Origin: HK1 sp965204915
GTDB lineage: Bacteria > Pseudomonadota > Gammaproteobacteria > HK1
Length of the DNA: 64,000 bases
Assembly (NCBI GenBank): GCA_965204915.1
Contig: OZ242023.1
Location: 1,798,001-1,862,000 of the forward strand
Reading direction: 5' to 3'
The stretch's first letter is position 1; each line of letters opens with the position of its first letter. Positions 44,312 to 52,658 of this stretch are shown here, piece by piece. The position numbers and the translations under genes are program-made. The notes below the pieces were generated by a model, which ran no database searches, had not been told where the DNA came from, and saw nothing but the letters and a program-made list of their open reading frames with translations.

Positions 44312-45058
44312 TCAGTGGACGGAGTACGCCGCCGCCTCCTCCCGCACCCGCGCGCTCGCCTGCCGACGACGACGCACGATGCGGGCCACCGCCTCCGTCC
44401 GTTGGTCCCGAGTCTGGCTGGCCCCTGCCTCCTCCACGGCCTCGCAGACGTCGTCCGGCGTCAGCCCTTCCAGCACCACCGAGGTGTCGAGCCGGCGCGG
44501 CGCGCTCTCGGGACCCAGAGCGAGAAAGTCCGCCCGCAGCTCCCGCGCGCCCTTGCGGGCGTGCAGCCGCCACAGCTCCCGTACTCCCATCTGGCCGTAG
44601 CGTTCGGCCTTGCCCTCGTCGGCGTGCGTGATCTCGACCTCCACCACCAGATCGGGCGCAGTCCCTTCGACGAAGGCGAGGGCGGCCGCATCCCCCTCGG
44701 CGCGGGCCGCGAAATAGCCTCTGGCGCGCTCGCCGACATAGAACGCGCAGTCCGGCTCCATCCCCGTGCCGGGCGGCTCGCTCCGCCCGCGAAGCCGGGT
44801 GCTGCCGATTCCCTTCGATACACCGGCCGTCGCACTCCCGGCAACGTCCACGATATCGTCCAGGATCCTGGCCAAGTCTTCGTGGGGGAACGAAGGCGCC
44901 ATCAGGGTGATGATCCCACGCACCGGGTCGAGGCAGACCCGGCGGAAACGGCGGTTCCAGTCGATGGCCGCGAGCTCGGCGATGGTGCCGGCGTCGGCGC
45001 GCAGGACGTGGATGGTGGAGCCGAGGGGGCCGGTGTGCATGGTGGCGGGGGCGTTCAT
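44312..45058 (-). CDS. Uma2-family putative endonuclease, copy A
   Basis: Length is 248 residues. It is nearly identical by eye to the copies at 47.8 and 52.7 kb. Conserved Uma2 parts are IDWNRRFRRVCLDPVRGIIT, MEPDCAFYVGERARGYFAA, TAPDLVVEVEITHADEGKAE and YGQMGVRELWRLHARKG. The PD-(D/E)XK fold predicts nuclease activity, but no member has a proven role. The last 30 residues are basic (RIVRRRRQASARVREEAAAY). The sequences just upstream of the three copies share about 60 bases. Each copy lies beside a different broken or regulatory gene. Confidence 0.82.
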   Translation of the reverse strand: MNAPATMHTGPLGSTIHVLRADAGTIAELAAIDWNRRFRRVCLDPVRGIITLMAPSFPHEDLARILDDIVDVAGSATAGVSKGIGSTRLRGRSEPPGTGMEPDCAFYVGERARGYFAARAEGDAAALAFVEGTAPDLVVEVEITHADEGKAERYGQMGVRELWRLHARKGARELRADFLALGPESAPRRLDTSVVLEGLTPDDVCEAVEEAGASQTRDQRTEAVARIVRRRRQASARVREEAAAYSVH

Positions 45059-45153
45059 GGCGGGTGTCCCGATGGGAAACGGACACCCGTCATCATACAC
45101 CTTCAACCGCACTGCGGACGCACCGCCGTGCGGTGGAACGCACACGTGCGTTT

Positions 45154-45516
45154 TCAGGCGCTTCGTTCATGGCGCGCTCCTTCCGGTGGTTCCGCGCGGG
45201 GGAGAACCCCTTCGGACGCCATCTTCTTCAGCAGCCGGCAAGCCCAAGGGATGGTGCTGGCGAAGTCGGCGATGAACTTGGGGAGGCTCCTCCGCGCCTC
45301 CCGCCTGAACGCCTCTGGGCAATGCGGGTCGAAGGGGTCCGGCAGCAGCAGCGCCATCAGCACCGCCCGCGAGGACGCCAGCGGCCGACGCGCCCACCAC
45401 AGATGCAGGGTCGAAGGGTGCCCGTGCCGGATCGACTTCTCCCGCGCCGCGTGCCGCGAGACCTCGGCGATGGGGAAGTCGACCTCCGCCAGCCGCTTGC
45501 ACGCCTTGGGGATCAT
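45154..45516 (-). pseudogene. Truncated second copy of the DUF1156 gene 5' end
   Basis: From ATG 45516 the product reads MIPKACKRLAEVDFPIAEVS and follows the intact protein to residue about 75. It then skips some 25 codons and rejoins at KFIADFA. After that it diverges (STIPWACRLLKKMASEGVLP) and stops. The methyltransferase motifs are absent. The DNA match to 41955-42190 is high, so the duplication is not ancient. It shows the probable original ATG start that the intact gene has as GTG. Confidence 0.8.
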
Positions 45517-45707
45517 GGCTGCATGATTCAGTGCGGGATGACCTTGTGGACTTCCGCGAGTACCTGCCGCTTTCCTGCGTGGTCGCGGTCGGGATCCCTG
45601 CGGATGATCGACTGGTTCGGGCGTGGCCTGCCTTCCCGTGCTACGGTCCGCTTGCGCCTCGCATGACGGTCAGATCCACGTGCAGCTCGACTTCCGGGTG
45701 TCGCGTA
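45517..45707. other. Fragmented region with a 21-base direct repeat
   Basis: TCCGCTTGCGCCTCGCATGAC occurs at 45647-45667 and again at 45719-45739, 72 bases apart. The second copy is inside the 3' end of the PIN gene. On the minus strand both would end a protein with MRGAS. The first copy follows EVELHVDLTV in frame, probably the end of a lost gene. Confidence 0.45.
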
Positions 45708-46613
45708 TTACGGTCCGCGTCCGCTTGCGCCTCGCATGACTCCTCCCGTCCCGGTCTCGCGCCGTTCAAAGAACAGTCTGCGGTCCTCCGCCTCGCGGGT
45801 CTTTGCAACATCCGGCTGTACCGACTCCAGCCCTTCGACGAGCTGCCGCTCGCGCCCTTCCCATTCCTGGAGCGTGAGCCTGATCCTGCTCGCGGTCCGT
45901 TCGAGGCTCGCCTTCTCCAGGTCGTTGGCGAACCAAGCCAGCGATGCAACCCGTTCGACGGGCGTCCTCCGTGCCTTTGTCCTGCATACGGCGTAGGCGG
46001 CGCCGACGGTGGCCCCGATCCCCTCGACCCCGTTTCCGAGCAGTCTCTGCACCGCCTCGTCCGCGCTCAGCACGAAGGGCACCTCCACCTGCGCCCACGG
46101 GTCACCGTCTTCCCGGCGCCGCAGCAGCCAGTCGTGGAAGTCCGTCCTGCGGATCGTCCTGCGGTTGTCGCTGCTCAGGCACATGGTTCGGCGTTGCAGG
46201 CATTCGGCGATGATGAGCGCGTCGCTCCTGTCGTCCACTGCGCCCGACGTGCCGATCCAGTCCCCCAGAGACCGGACCTCGGGGTCCATGCCCCGCGCCT
46301 GCCCGTACTGGTAGATCCCGTCGTTGCGCTTCCCTTCTTCGTGCATCCATTTCACGAATCCGGCGCACATTGCTTCGAGGGTCGCCAGCGTGCGCTGCTT
46401 CCTCGCGCTCTCCGTCTCCCCGGGGCGCGTCCTCGCGGACATGCGCGCCGCGGCCCTGCCGTAGAGGGTGCGGATCTTCTCCGGCGCTTCACGCAGGGCC
46501 TGTCCCGGGACGTATATCCGCGTGCGCGTGCGTTCGCAGCAGGCGCCGAGCATCCGCCGCGCTGCCTGCCGGATGAACAGGTTCGTGTCGATGCCCAGGG
46601 CCGTCTCCGTCAC
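45708..46613 (-). CDS. PIN-like nuclease-domain protein (module 2)
   Basis: Length is 301 residues from GTG 46613. The PIN-type acidic positions are visible: ALGIDTNLFIRQAARRML near the start, DDRSDALIIAECLQRR and MCLSSDNRRTIRR in the middle. The C-terminal half is helical and basic. The start overlaps the stop of the 64-residue companion by GTGA, so the two are coupled. The architecture (small gene, then about 300-residue PIN gene) equals the pair at 23.5-24.7 kb, though sequences are quite different. A VapC-like RNase role is inferred. Confidence 0.6.
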   Translation of the reverse strand: MTETALGIDTNLFIRQAARRMLGACCERTRTRIYVPGQALREAPEKIRTLYGRAAARMSARTRPGETESARKQRTLATLEAMCAGFVKWMHEEGKRNDGIYQYGQARGMDPEVRSLGDWIGTSGAVDDRSDALIIAECLQRRTMCLSSDNRRTIRRTDFHDWLLRRREDGDPWAQVEVPFVLSADEAVQRLLGNGVEGIGATVGAAYAVCRTKARRTPVERVASLAWFANDLEKASLERTASRIRLTLQEWEGRERQLVEGLESVQPDVAKTREAEDRRLFFERRETGTGGVMRGASGRGP

Positions 46614-46804
46614 GTTCCGGCCCCCTCGGGAGGTCGAGACCGCTGACGCAGACCGTCCAGCAGCTCCTGTGCGAGCGTTTCCAGTCCGGCCGCGTGCGCC
46701 TGCACCGATGCTTCGAGCCTCGCGCCCGGCTCCCACGGTTCCGCGGGCGTCGGCGGCGCTTCGTTCCGGGCCGCCGCCGTCGCGTCTCCCAGGCTTCGGG
46801 CCAT
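46610..46804 (-). CDS. Small protein upstream of PIN gene (module 2 partner)
   Basis: Length is 64 residues from ATG 46804 (MARSLGDATAAARNEAPP). The C-terminal half can form an amphipathic helix (QAHAAGLETLAQELLDGLRQ). It overlaps the PIN gene by four bases (GTGA). It is a candidate antitoxin by position. No DNA-binding fold is recognised. Confidence 0.5.
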   Translation of the reverse strand: MARSLGDATAAARNEAPPTPAEPWEPGARLEASVQAHAAGLETLAQELLDGLRQRSRPPEGAGT

Positions 46805-46860
46805 GACCGGCTCCTCCGGAACGTGCTGGATTTCGTGAGGGTAGAGGGAGAACGGTTCCG

Positions 46861-47679
46861 TCAATCCTCTCGGCGACCTGCATGGGAGCACCCGCCGTCG
46901 CCGCGTCGGTTCGCACCGGCCACCGGACCCACGCGGGAGAGAAATTCGCTTCCCGTTTCGCAACGCACCAGCCATTCCCCCACCTCGGCCAGACCCTCCG
47001 GGTCCGCGATGCCGGCCAGCACCCCCGACAGGCGCTCGGCGGTCTCCGCCCCGAACCGCGTCGCCGCCTGGCGACGCAACAGCGCCCGTTCGTGCGCAAG
47101 ACCCTGTTCGATGCCTTCCTGAAGCCACTGCTTCGGCCACTCCGCCACCCGCTCTTCCAGCGTCATCCCCACGCCCTCCGGAGCATCCCCCGGCGGCGGC
47201 TCCGCACCGGCACGCTCCAGGCGCTCCACCACCTCCCGGATCCCCTGCTCGCGGCCTTCCTGAAGCCACTGCTTCGGCCACTCCGCCACCCGCTCGACCA
47301 ATGTCATCCTCACACCCTCCAATGTCCCCACCGCCGGCAGTGCCGCATCATCGGATACAAACCCTTCGGCCATCTGCCGCACCCAGTCCGCGAACGCCCG
47401 CTTCAACTCCCCGTCACCCGAGTCCCGCAGCCACTCCACCAACCGCCCCACCACCCGCACCAAGTCCGCCGGCCCGCGGCTCTGCTCCAACCCCAACACC
47501 GCCCCCATCAGGTTCCTCCCCGGCAAATCCTCCGCACCCACGTGCCGCTCGTCAACCACGAGGTAGCGCTGCGAGGGCTGGTACGGCCCCAGCTCCGGCC
47601 CCACCGGCGCAATCAGCTCCCCCACCTCCACCGCCGCCCGCCAACCGCCCCGCCGGTCGAATACCGTGGGGTACGACAC
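46861..47679 (-). pseudogene. Rpn/YhgA-type (PD-(D/E)XK transposase-like) gene, 5'-truncated
   Basis: The visible part begins VSYPTVFDRRGGWRAAVEVG (the family's VLPVVLYNGxxxW block) and continues with RYLVVDERHVGAEDLPGRNL and WLRDSGDGELKRAFADWV, then a variable tail. The nuclease half that should come first is missing, replaced by the Uma2 copy B region at about 47680. The tail has a 47-residue duplication (VERVAEWPKQWLQEG occurs twice; DNA copies at 47113-47154 and 47254-47295). Intact relatives are recombination-promoting nucleases. A small piece of a sister copy lies at 32345-32410. Confidence 0.7.
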
Positions 47680-47764
47680 TTTGTTCCGGCTCGATTTCCG
47701 GCGCCTTGCCTGCCTGCGAGCTGGCGAACTCACCGGGAAGGCGCGGATACGGCACGCGCTCGCC

Positions 47765-48511
47765 TCAGTGGATCGAGTACGCCGCCGCCTCCTCCCGCAC
47801 CCGCACGCTCGCCTGCCGCCGACGGCGCACGATCCGGGCCACCGCTTCGATTCGATCGGCAGGGGTCTGGCTGGCCCCCACCTCTTCCACCGCCTCGCAG
47901 ACATCGTCCGGCGTCAGCCCTTCCAGCACCTCCGAGGCGTCGAGCCGGCGCGGCGCGTTCCCGGCGTGCAGGGCGAGAAACTCCGCCCGCAGCTCCCTCG
48001 TCCCCTTGCGCCCGTGCAACCGCCACAGCTCCCGCACCCCCATTTCACCGTAGCGCTCGATCTTGCTCTCATCGACGTGCGTGATCTCGACCTCGACCAC
48101 CAGGTCGGGCGCGGTGCGCTCGACGTAGGCGTCCAGGGCCTCTTCCCCTTCGGCACGGGCCGCGTAAAAACCTCTGGCGCGCTCGCCGACGTAGAACGCG
48201 CAGTCGGGCTCCATCCCCGTGCCGGGCGGCTCGCCCCGTCCCCGAAGCCGGGTGCTGCGGATCCCCTTGGTGGCCCCGGTGATGGCGCTCCCCGCGGCGT
48301 CCACGACATGGCCGAGGATCTCGGACAAGTCCTCATGGAGGCGTGAGGGCGCCATCAGGGTGATGATCCCGCGCACCGGATCGAGGCAGACCCGGCGGAA
48401 GTGGCGGTTCCAGTCGATGGCCGCAAGTTCGGCGATGGTGCCGGCGTCGGCGCGCAGAACGTGGATGGTGGAGCCGAGGGGGCCGGTGTGCATGGTGGCG
48501 GGGGCGTTCAT
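47765..48511 (-). CDS. Uma2-family putative endonuclease, copy B
   Basis: Length is 248 residues, with the same start (MNAPATMHTGPLGSTIHVLR) and end as copies A and C. It differs at scattered positions, including LAPSRLHEDLSEILGHVVDA-type changes in the middle and HVDESKIERYGEMG near the catalytic line. It therefore diverged somewhat more than A and C did from each other. It sits between the broken Rpn gene and the DUF499 gene. The role is unknown; see copy A for motifs. Confidence 0.82.
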   Translation of the reverse strand: MNAPATMHTGPLGSTIHVLRADAGTIAELAAIDWNRHFRRVCLDPVRGIITLMAPSRLHEDLSEILGHVVDAAGSAITGATKGIRSTRLRGRGEPPGTGMEPDCAFYVGERARGFYAARAEGEEALDAYVERTAPDLVVEVEITHVDESKIERYGEMGVRELWRLHGRKGTRELRAEFLALHAGNAPRRLDASEVLEGLTPDDVCEAVEEVGASQTPADRIEAVARIVRRRRQASVRVREEAAAYSIH

Positions 48512-48957
48512 GGCGGATCTCCCGGTGTGAAACGGACACCCGTCATTATGCGCCTTCAAGCGCACTGCGAACGCACCGCCGTGCGAGGGAATGGAACGCA
48601 CACGCTGTCTACCCGTTCGTCTCCGTCGCCCATTCTGCACGGCAGCCCTGCCACGGCGGTTACGGGGTACGTGGAACCCGCCGGGAGACGAAGGCGCTCG
48701 CGGAGGAAGGGGAGCCTGAAGGGGCCGCAAGCGCCCTGCTCGACGAGCCGCCTGCCGATCACGATCAGGGACGACCGGGCGCTCCGGGGCGGTGCAAGAA
48801 CGGCTTCATCGTTCGACGAATGGTGTCCGGCGCCGCCGCCCGTGTCGCGCCTGACCGTGCACAGGTCGCGGCACGCGCGCATTCCTCGGCCGAGAAGCGC
48901 GTGAAGATCGCCGGCCCGGGCAGCGGCAACCGGCGGCTCGCCGAAGCCGATGCCGGC
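48512..48957. other. Intergenic between Uma2 copy B and DUF499
   Basis: The first 65 bases repeat the upstream region of Uma2 copy A. The remainder has no supported gene. One minus-strand stretch (SSLIVIGRRLVEQGACGPFR) reads protein-like, but I cannot connect it to a family. Confidence 0.4.
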
Positions 48958-51900
48958 TCACCGAATCTCCATTCTGTCCGACAGGCCCAGGTCGGCGAGT
49001 ATCTGCTCCAGGTCGGCCACGAGGCCGTCGGCCCTGCCGCCTTCGACCGTCGCCGAGAACTCGACCCCGAGCGTCAGCTCCGCGCCGCCTCGCAGCTTGG
49101 GCAGCAGCGTCCTGCCCAACCGGTTCCAGACCTCCGGCGGGACGTCGCCGCTCACGCGGATGGTTCGGGTGGCAGCCGCGCCCGGCGGGGGCGCGGATTC
49201 CGGCTCGGAGCCCTGTCCTATCGTCGCTCCGGGTTCCGGTGCGGGTGTCGTGCCGGGGCTTGATGCGGGCGCCGGCCCGAACCCCGGCTGCGGGGAAGGA
49301 GCGGGAAACGGCTCCGGTCCCGAGCCCGGCCTCGCCCCCGGCGCCACTCCCGACCCCGGTTCCGGCCCCGTCCCCGGCCCCAATCCCGTGCCCGCTCCCG
49401 GCTGCATCCTCAGCGCCGCTGCCCTGTCCTTGCGGAGCAGGAACACCCCGGAGTCGAAGGCGATCTCTTCCGCCGGAACCGGCTCGCCGAACCACGTCCG
49501 GCCGTAGCCGCCGTCCGGCTGCGGACCAGAGGCGAGGCCGAAGTCGCCCCGACCCACGAACTCGGCGATCATCGCGCGAAGAGTGGCGTCCGGATCCAGC
49601 AGCCGGGTGAGCGAACCGTTCAGGAAGCTCTGCCGGAGGCTCGCCAGCGGCCATGCGCCGGAGGCCGCGAGGGCCGGTGGCCAGTTGCGCTCGACGTACC
49701 CCGCCCCCACCGAATCGTTGAGGAGCGCGTGGGACTTGAGCGCGGTCACGACGCGCGCGCACAGCGAATCGCCCGCGCTCGCATGGCCCGCGCCGAGGTC
49801 GATGACCTTGAGGCCGTCCGGCTCGCCCGATCCGTCCGATCCACCCAGCTCGCCCGGACCGCCCAACCCACCCGATCCGCCCGGCGCGCTCGAACCGCCC
49901 GGACTGCCCAACCCACCCGATCCACCCGGCGCGCTCGAACCGCCCGGACTGCCCAACCCACCCGATCCACCCGGCCCGCCTGATCCACCCGGTCCGTCCA
50001 ATCCCTCCGATCCGCCCGGCCCACCGGCGTCCGCGATAACCACGAAGCGGTAGCCGGCCCAGATCTCGTCCTTCACCGCCTCCTCGGCGTCGGCCACCCT
50101 GGACTGGAGACCAGCCCGGTCCGAGCGGTCGAAGTCCCCGCCCAGGATCCCCTCCGCCACCTCCCTGGCCACCCGCTTCCAGGCCAGCATCAATTCGACC
50201 TTGTCCCGCAGGCCCCGCCCCGGCTGCTTGAGGCACCACACCAGCGCGGCCGGATAGAGCCTCGGGGACTTGCCGCGCCGGACCGTCCATTCCCCGACCC
50301 GCTCGCGCAGGCGCCCCGCGCCCGTCCACTCCGACTCCGGATCGATGACCACCAGCGTGAGCCTCGGCGTGTCCGGTATCGCCGCGCCGTCGTCTGGAAA
50401 CGGCACCACGGGGAGGCGCGCGCCCCGCTCGAACTCCTTGCGCACCGCCTGGCGCATGGCCGGGCGGATCTCGGCGTCCTCGTCCAGGGAGGCACGCCGG
50501 TCGCTCACCACCTTCCGCATGGTCGGCTGGTGGCCGATCCGGAACCCGTCAGAGCCCGTGCGACGGATGAACCAGGACTTGTCCTCCAGCGCGAACGCGG
50601 CGCTGTCCACCGACGTGGTGTCCACCTCCGGCTCGCCGAGGGCGAAGCGCAGCTCCGGCAGGTGCGCCACCTTGTCGATCTGGCCGCCGGAGGATTCGAA
50701 CAGGATCGTCGTCCCCACCCGCCGGTGGATGTTGCGCAAGCTCCCCCGGGTGTCCGCGTCCAGGGCGCGGGCGTGGGCCTGCGCTCCGGCCACGTCGGCG
50801 TCGATGGCCGCGACGAGCCGGGACTCGCCGAGCTGGCCGAGCACCGCGCTGCGGAACTCCGGCACGTCGAGCGGCGCGGACCCCAGCGTGACGAGGGGCT
50901 CCGTGCGCGCTTTCGTGAACCCCTCCCGCCAGGCCCAGGAGATCCACTGCGCCAGCATGGCCAGGGTGCCGCGCGTCTGCTGGTACTGGGGCAGCGCCTG
51001 CCACTTGCGCTGGAAGACGGAGAGCGTGGCCGGGTGGAAGGGGAAGCAGGTCTCGAAGCGTCCGCGCAGGGACTCCCGGGCCCTGGCCTCCGTGGCGGCG
51101 CTGTCCACCGCCGTCCATTCCGGCGGCAACTGCGCGCGCCGCTCGAAGCACCAGTCCGCATACGCCTTCGACACCCGCTTGCGGTGGCGCTCGGGGCCGG
51201 CGTCCCCGAACAGCCGCCGCCGGACCACCTCGCTGATCTCCGCCTCGTCGTTGGCGATCAGGTCCTTGGCGACGCGCCGGATCACCTTGGTGATGCGGTC
51301 CTGCCACTGCATGTCCCAATCCGTCATCTCGACCTGGCTGCGGGGCAGGCTGACCACCGCCGCGCCGTGGGTGGTGGCGGTGGTGGCGACGGTGAGGTTC
51401 TGGATGAAGGCGTGGAAGGGCTCGGCCATCGCGCGGTGCCGGTTGAGGAAGTTCAGGACCTCGTCGAAGAGGAGCAGGACCGGGGCACCGGCCGCCTCGA
51501 AGACGCGGCCAATCGCGTCGGTGCCGGGGGGCGTGGTCTTCGCGGCGGGGCCGAGCTCCCGGACGCCCGGCTCGCCCGCGAGCTGCCGGGCGAGGTCGAG
51601 CCACGGCGTCTCCCGGCCCTCCCGCGGGTCCCAGGCGTTGCCGACGAAGGCCGCCACCCTCGCCTCCGGGACCGCCGGCACCCCCGCTTCCCGGAGCAGA
51701 TCGGCCATCCCCGGATACCCGCCGGCATCGTCGCCGCTCGTAGCCAGGTGGTACAGGGCGGCGAGGGTATGCGTCTTGCCGCCGCCGAACTGCGTGATGA
51801 GGGTCATGACCGGAGCGGTGCCGGTGGTCCGGCCCGCGAGCCGCCGCAGCACCATCCCCGCGTGCTCGCGCAGCGCGCGGGTGAAGCAGGTACGGGCGAA

Positions 51901-52041
51901 GAACTGCTCCGGGTCCCGGTAGTCCGCGGGCGCGGTCTTCGCGATCACCTGTTCGAGGTGGATGGCGAACTCGTCCGGGTTGAACGAGCGGCCCTCGCGC
52001 ACTTCCCGGCGGGGCGTGACGGTCTTGTACCAGGGGTCCAC
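48958..52041 (-). CDS. DUF499 AAA+ ATPase (COG1483)
   Basis: Length is 1027 residues. The N-terminus MDPWYKTVTPRREVREGRSF is typical. It has Walker A LITQFGGGKTHTLAALYHL (about 81-99), Walker B APVLLLFDEVLNFLNRHR and a sensor region VVSLPRSQVEMTDWDMQWQD. The C-terminal third contains two low-complexity Gly/Ser/Pro tracts (DNA repeats at 49861-49980 and about 49200-49410) that shorter relatives are not expected to have. DUF499 proteins are encoded with DUF1156 methylases and SNF2 helicases in defence islands. Here the gene stands alone on the minus strand, with the same leader as the helicase gene. Confidence 0.87.
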   Translation of the reverse strand: MDPWYKTVTPRREVREGRSFNPDEFAIHLEQVIAKTAPADYRDPEQFFARTCFTRALREHAGMVLRRLAGRTTGTAPVMTLITQFGGGKTHTLAALYHLATSGDDAGGYPGMADLLREAGVPAVPEARVAAFVGNAWDPREGRETPWLDLARQLAGEPGVRELGPAAKTTPPGTDAIGRVFEAAGAPVLLLFDEVLNFLNRHRAMAEPFHAFIQNLTVATTATTHGAAVVSLPRSQVEMTDWDMQWQDRITKVIRRVAKDLIANDEAEISEVVRRRLFGDAGPERHRKRVSKAYADWCFERRAQLPPEWTAVDSAATEARARESLRGRFETCFPFHPATLSVFQRKWQALPQYQQTRGTLAMLAQWISWAWREGFTKARTEPLVTLGSAPLDVPEFRSAVLGQLGESRLVAAIDADVAGAQAHARALDADTRGSLRNIHRRVGTTILFESSGGQIDKVAHLPELRFALGEPEVDTTSVDSAAFALEDKSWFIRRTGSDGFRIGHQPTMRKVVSDRRASLDEDAEIRPAMRQAVRKEFERGARLPVVPFPDDGAAIPDTPRLTLVVIDPESEWTGAGRLRERVGEWTVRRGKSPRLYPAALVWCLKQPGRGLRDKVELMLAWKRVAREVAEGILGGDFDRSDRAGLQSRVADAEEAVKDEIWAGYRFVVIADAGGPGGSEGLDGPGGSGGPGGSGGLGSPGGSSAPGGSGGLGSPGGSSAPGGSGGLGGPGELGGSDGSGEPDGLKVIDLGAGHASAGDSLCARVVTALKSHALLNDSVGAGYVERNWPPALAASGAWPLASLRQSFLNGSLTRLLDPDATLRAMIAEFVGRGDFGLASGPQPDGGYGRTWFGEPVPAEEIAFDSGVFLLRKDRAAALRMQPGAGTGLGPGTGPEPGSGVAPGARPGSGPEPFPAPSPQPGFGPAPASSPGTTPAPEPGATIGQGSEPESAPPPGAAATRTIRVSGDVPPEVWNRLGRTLLPKLRGGAELTLGVEFSATVEGGRADGLVADLEQILADLGLSDRMEIR
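49861..49980. repeat. 45-bp minisatellite inside the DUF499 gene
   Basis: Two nearly exact 45-base units (49861-49905, 49906-49950) plus a partial third encode GGSGGLGSPGGSSAP-type collagen-like repeats. The Gly-rich tract continues to about 50030. Unit number could vary between strains without breaking the frame. Confidence 0.75.
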
Positions 52042-52087
52042 GGGGAGGTCTCCGAGGGTCGGGTGTCTGCGGTGTATGCCGCATTCT

Positions 52088-52168
52088 CGGGCTCCGGCCG
52101 GCCTGGAGTGCCGGGTCCCGGATGGATCGGCGGCGGTTTCGCCGCCGATGCGGCGGACAGTGTATCCC
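52088..52168 (-). promoter_or_regulatory. Conserved leader upstream of DUF499
   Basis: This matches the helicase leader at 36089-36168 over about 80 bases, including GGGATACACTGTCC and GATCCATCCGGGACCCGG in minus-strand order, with the same central CGGCGGCG-rich hairpin. It lies 47 bases before the ATG at 52041. It is a likely common promoter or leader of the two genes. Confidence 0.6.
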
Positions 52169-52238
52169 GAGGGGTAGCGTGGGTGGCGGAGGGCGACGGA
52201 CGGGCGTGCAGATACCGGAAGTATCGATGATCTTGTTG

Positions 52239-52259
52239 CTATACGGCAAAGCCGTATAG
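52239..52259. promoter_or_regulatory. Palindromic operator for the XRE regulator
   Basis: CTATACGGC-AAA-GCCGTATAG: perfect nine-base arms, ten bases before the ATG of the XRE gene. It is of the size and place used by HigA-type autoregulators, in the intergenic region shared with the divergent DUF499 gene. Confidence 0.7.
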
Positions 52260-52269
52260 TCCAAAGACG

Positions 52270-52539
52270 ATGACTGAAAAAAGGAACATCGGTACGGAAA
52301 TCCTGGACGGGATCCGCGAGCTGAAGGCCGGAGAGGCGGGACGCGTCGTGAATGTGCCCTCCGTGGCCGAGGTCCGTGAAAAGACCGGTTTGTCGCAGAC
52401 CCGCTTCGCCGCCTTGCTCGGGGTCCCGGTCCGCACGCTCCAGGATTGGGAGCAGGGCCGCCGGGCTCCCTCGGGCGCCGCGCGCACCCTCTTGCTGATC
52501 GCGTACAGGAATCCGGAGGCTCTGCTCGAGGTGGCCTGA
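52270..52539 (+). CDS. XRE-family regulator, HigA/NadS antitoxin-like, no toxin gene
   Basis: Length is 89 residues. The helix-turn-helix spans about residues 41-62 (EVREKTGLSQTRFAALLGVP, then VRTLQDWEQGRRAPSG), ending LLIAYRNPEALLEVA. This is the HigA-2/NadS type, whose toxin partner is normally encoded directly upstream. Here no toxin frame is found on either side. It is read away from DUF499, with its own palindrome between them. It may be an orphan antitoxin, or a regulator taken over by the defence gene. Confidence 0.85.
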   Translation: MTEKRNIGTEILDGIRELKAGEAGRVVNVPSVAEVREKTGLSQTRFAALLGVPVRTLQDWEQGRRAPSGAARTLLLIAYRNPEALLEVA

Positions 52540-52658
52540 CGCTCACGCGCAGTCCCGTTGCCGGCCCGGCTTCCCGCCGTCGATCCCGGCCGATGCTGGG
52601 CGACCCGCCTCGATGACGTGGCCGAAACGTTTCTTGCTCGTCTCAACGATGTGGCCCT

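Noticed and set aside
49861..49980. CRISPR-like repeat in DUF499
   Set aside because: The 45-base units have no unique spacers and encode an in-frame Gly/Ser/Pro repeat.
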